64,000 bases of DNA, taken from NCBI RefSeq assembly GCF_020080835.1, contig NW_025401775.1, forward strand, positions 481,688-545,687. The letters run 5' to 3'. Source of the DNA: Cotesia glomerata (Eukaryota > Arthropoda > Insecta > Hymenoptera > Braconidae). The notes beneath the pieces are model-generated. The model made no database searches and was not told the origin of the DNA. It was given only the letters and a program-made list of their open reading frames with translations. Made by a program: the position numbers and the translations under genes. Below, in pieces: positions 60,245 through 64,000 of this stretch. How positions within the stretch are numbered: the first letter of the stretch is position 1; every line of letters begins with the position of its first letter.

Positions 60245-63200
60245 ATGGGACGGAAGGTGAACAAAATAACAAAGCATTCAAGAAATCATAAACGAATGCA
60301 AGCGTAAGTATATGATTCATATTATTTTTTTAGAAAATATCTTAGATAATTTTTAAAAAATTTTTAAATATCAGTCACAGCCTTTTTCAGGTAAATTTCT
60401 TTATAAATCTATCTGTTGTAGCCGGTCTCATAATTTTAAGAAAATTTTTTCATGCATAATGTTTCATTTCATCGAGTAATATCAAAAAATGGCATTGGCT
60501 CAAAATTATATATATACATATAATTTAACGCGTCATGTCATCACGATTGCGCTTACAGTTCTTAACCGATCTTTATGAAATTTTCAAAATATTTATTGTC
60601 GTGATAATGTTTTATAAATTGATGAACACCGGCAGCACCCACGAAAAATAAAAGTGTCCCGTTTTGTCTAAGCCTGAGCGTGCAAGCGAGAGCGCGCAAC
60701 AAGCAATAGAGCCACGATCGGCCCGAGCGTTGGCTTGTGACACATCTCTCTTCTTGCGTAACGTCTGAGCTAGCAGTTAAAATAATGTTCTATAACTATT
60801 TGTTTGTGATTATATTTAAACAAATTATTTTTTCAAAAACTGTAAATAATATTTGAAAATTAAAACTAATTTTGTTAATAATTAATATTAGTTATAAATA
60901 AATAAATTAATAAGAATTATAAACGATATTAATTTATAAAATAATAAATATTAATTATAAATATAGATAATTATATCAATTATCAAATTATTATATCAAT
61001 TTTTGATTAATAATGTATCAATAAGTCCTTTTTTTTGTTGAAATAATTTTTGAATATTTAAAAGTTTTTAGTTTTTAAATACAAAATAATGATAATTCAG
61101 TGATAAAAATTCAATTCAATTCATAAAATTATGGAATTTTTCATCAATATTTCTTTGTTTCACGCGGTTCGCAACATTCGACGCAGTTTTTTGAATTCCA
61201 TGATATACTGCTGAACACAAATTGATCAGACCGAAAATTTTGGAGAAATTTGAAAAATTCACTTTTTCTGAACAACGATAACTGAAGAACCAATCAAACG
61301 ATTTCGATGTTCTTGGAGAAGATCGACGTGGTTTTTTGAGCTCTGATAGTTATATTATTACATCAAAAACAATCCAGGAAGAAATGTCGGAGTTATGAAA
61401 AAAAAAAAACACTTTTTTCGATTTTCTTTCGTTCACCATATCTCTCGAACGAATTAACCGATTTTAACCGGATTTGCGGCGATGGACGTAGTTTTTCAAG
61501 GGTAAGAGCTTACTTGTTTTTGAAGTTTATCGATTAAGCCGTTTAAAAGTTATTTCACAAAAACCACCTTCAAAAGAAAATTTTTTCTTACTATTTCTGA
61601 GATTTCTCAAAATTTCTCAAAATCTATCGGTCCAAATCGGTTCAAATTCACAGGAAATCTAATCTAGAGGGAACTCTATAGAACACCGTTTGATAGGTTC
61701 CGATCGGTTAAGTCGTTCAAGAATTATAAGCGATTCACATACTCATACACACACATACACACAGACATAGTGACAAGATTGCGGGGGTAGTTCACACCTC
61801 AAAACGTCGATATTCGATGAAAACTCGATTTTCGAAAAACGAGGTAAAATCAATAACTTCCCGATTTTTGAAAATTTTTAATTTTCTTAGCGGGAAGTTA
61901 AAAAAACGCTATTCGGCCACAACCAAGAAGAATAGGCAGAGTTCTTGGATTTATAATGAAAAAAATATGCAATTTAAAGACGAAATACAAGAAATAATTT
62001 TTTATTTCCCGATCTACGATATCAATAGATTAAAGCTATCTTTTACGGCTAAAAAATTATTTGAAGTAAAGGCTCGAAATACATTTATTGGAAAATTTTT
62101 TTAAATTCTCAAAGTCTTGAAACGAATTAAAAAAATATTCAAGATTAGACAAACAGTAGCATAAATTAAAGGTAATTACGTGAAATTTATAATAAATTTG
62201 ATAGATTGGATTTATTTTCCATGGTTTAAAAATTATTTTCATATAAATGACAATAAATTCAAAATTTGTTGAAATTAATAAAAATTTTATAACACCCAAA
62301 ACCTGCAAAGTAACCGACTTATTTTACTCATCTTCGAACTATATCTTGGTATTGATCCATAGAATATGTCCACAAAATTTTATAAAGATCGATTCAGAAC
62401 TGTGGGGCCAATTCTTTCGACATGGCGCGTTACGTCGTATATATACATAAACACATGTATAAACTTTTGAGGTAATGCTATTTTTCTACCATACTCGACG
62501 AAATAAAAAACATATTATGATAAAATTTTCTTAAAATTATGACATGAGACCGACTACAATAGATAGATTTCTAAAGAAATTTGTCTAAAAAATTAAATTT
62601 TCTAAAATAACATCTTGTTAAATTTTCAAACAAAACAAATTGATTGAGATCAGAGTAAAATTTTGAATTTTTCAAATATCTTTTAATTTTTTTGATTATT
62701 CTATTATATATTCTTGTATTGATTTCGCAAGCTATCTATTCCACTTTTCACTAAATTTATGCTTAAAATCCTCGAAAACATAACATAACTTTCATATTTT
62801 TCGAGCTGTTTAACATATAATTTTTTGATTTATCGCTAAGGGTTTTAATTTATTTTATTACTTCACAGACGGAAACTAAAACGTGAGGCACAACTATGGG
62901 AAGAAGCTCGGGTGAAACTCATTGAAGCTGGGGTAGCTGATGACATTGAAGATGATGTGGTGATCGACATTACTGAGTTTAATGTCATGGAAGTTGACTC
63001 CAACGGAGATTCAATATACAGTACAGTGCAGAACAACGATGGAATTTCCGAAGCTAGTGATGCAAGTAAAGTTACCAATAATATTATACTAAGTAGTAGC
63101 TTATTGGGTGATCTCGAAAGATTGCCTCAGAATAATTATCAAGATAACTCAAATACGTTTGAGAATCGGAGTTTTCGACAGTCTACTGACGTCGATATAT

Positions 63201-64000
63201 CTGGTCTTGATAAATCAAATTCTAATAGAGATAAACATGCTTGTATTGCTTCTGTAGAAAATGCTAGAGATATCATTTGCGCTAACAGCCAGGAATTAGA
63301 TTTTCAGGCAGTTGAACTGGATGATATCGAGTATTCTAAAAGTCAAGTTGCCTCTGTATCATTAGAGATTTCAAAAAAACGAAATCCTAGTGAATTAGAA
63401 ACACTTAGACTTGGTAGTTTGAATTTAAACTCATTTCGTAAGCCTCCATCTATTGTAGAAAAAGATACGCTGCCACATGAGATTTCGCAGATATCTTGTG
63501 ATAATGAATTTTTATCTTGTGATACTGAAATCAGTAATGGCGAAATTTCTTTCACTACAATAGATGATAACGCTTCGCAAGAAACTCATGATACAGATTA
63601 TTTATCATGTGATGAGCTTACGGATGATGGAGTACAAATTGTATTAAACAATAGTCATGAAAATAATCAGAATAACAATGCGTTTGTTAATGCTGATGAT
63701 AATCCGATTCATTCTTATCCTGACAATGTTTCACAAGAAACAAATTCTCAGCAAACTGATGATAACTCAGATAATAATGTTGATAATTCAGATAAGAATG
63801 TTGATAATTCAGATAAAACTGTTGATAATTCGAGCCAGTCACTTCCGGCATCTGGTAATACGAGTGCTTCTGTTATTTCTGGTCGTCGCATTTTTGAACC
63901 TATGTTCTATCACGAACAACTGAAAAATTTCGGTAACGCTGACGACCATACTCCCAATTGTTCTAGACTTCTAGAGAACATTACCATAGCTGAATCTTAT
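60245..64000 (+). CDS. Two-exon gene, probable Kolobok/Mutator-like transposase-domain protein (5' part)
   Basis: Exon 1 is 60245-60303 (ATG at 60245, donor GC|GTAAGT). Exon 2 starts at 62869 (acceptor TTACTTCACAG) and stays open for 1132 bases to the window edge; the join restores frame (GC+A, Ala). Predicted start: MGRKVNKITKHSRNHKRMQA, then RKLKREAQLWEEARVKLIEA. A short basic N-terminus suitable for nuclear import is followed by about 330 acidic, Ser/Asp/Asn-rich residues, with a DNSD(N/K)(N/T)V repeat. The last visible segment, SGRRIFEPMFYHEQLKNF and a following C, matches the opening of the family domain that I also recognise at 32106-32930 (from memory: GRRI...EQIK...C). It may be a host gene derived from a transposase or a full element. 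The C-terminus lies outside the window. Confidence 0.68.
60304..62868 (+). other. 2.6-kb intron holding repeat insertions
   Basis: GT-AG intron. At 60620-60780 is a GC-rich block (CTAAGCCTGAGCGTGCAAGC) unlike its surroundings. At 61140-61899 is an inverted copy of the hairpin-ended dispersed repeat, ending with AACTTCCCG...CGGGAAGTT (61855-61899). The rest is AT-rich. The open stretch at 61817-62104 is repeat sequence, not an exon. Confidence 0.65.
61140..61899 (-). mobile_element. Hairpin-ended dispersed repeat, second copy
   Basis: Read on the minus strand it starts with the hairpin AACTTCCCGC...GCGGGAAGTT. It then follows the same order as 33260 onward: TTATTGATTTTACC, TTTTTCGAAAATCGA, ACGTTTTGAGG, a TG-rich tract, TTCTTGAACGACTTAACCGA, and modules with CGATGGACGTAGTTTTT. 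Confidence 0.65.

Overview
This window is eukaryotic and looks like an insect chromosome. It is very AT-rich, has GT-AG introns, and is dominated by nested retrotransposons. Its env-bearing gypsy/errantivirus-type element and its R4/Dong-type elements in (TAA)n are typical of arthropods. A parasitoid wasp or other hymenopteran is my best guess for the host, but that is inference.

Host-like genes lie only at the two ends. On the left (945-3803, minus) is a multi-exon gene of unknown function. Its C-terminus is a 64-codon tandem repeat, broken by a 1-bp deletion. A diverged paralogous exon (4411-4680) and a foldback element (4689-5131) sit beside it. On the right (60245 to beyond 64000, plus) is a two-exon gene with a 2.6 kb intron. 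It is open to the window edge and appears to start a Kolobok/'Mutator-like' transposase-domain protein. A decayed Kolobok-like element with 19-bp terminal repeats and TTAA duplications lies at 31512-33146.

The middle is a retroelement nest. A non-autonomous LTR element (8943-26979; 533-bp LTRs, 5-bp duplication GTTAC, tRNA-His-type primer site) was invaded by a 12.45 kb errantivirus-like element (9988-22440; two 1155-bp LTRs with no difference seen, 4-bp duplication CAAT, tRNA-Leu-type primer site). It was also invaded by a TGTGA...TCACA element inserted in (TA)n (23179-25148). A second copy of that TA-inserted element lies inverted at 6018-8288. The errantivirus-like element has gag, a gag-pol slippery heptamer, two tandem aspartic-protease domains, RT/RNase H, integrase and a truncated env. 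Gag and pol carry nonsense and frameshift lesions despite the matching LTRs. Each of its LTRs also holds a tRNA-like Pol III A/B-box module.

From 28 to 34 kb are a 631-bp solo LTR inside GATC-rich repeats, unclassified spacer, the Kolobok-like element and a hairpin-ended dispersed repeat. From 34.3 to 53.5 kb lies a run of non-LTR retrotransposons: a decayed R1-like element; two head-to-tail R4/Dong-like elements at (TAA)n, the second with an intact 1100-codon ORF; a deletion derivative that keeps ORF1 and the ORF2 tail; and a decayed CR1/Jockey-like element. From about 54.8 to 57.1 kb is a satellite-like array of about twelve 200-bp units, followed by spacer up to the right-hand gene.
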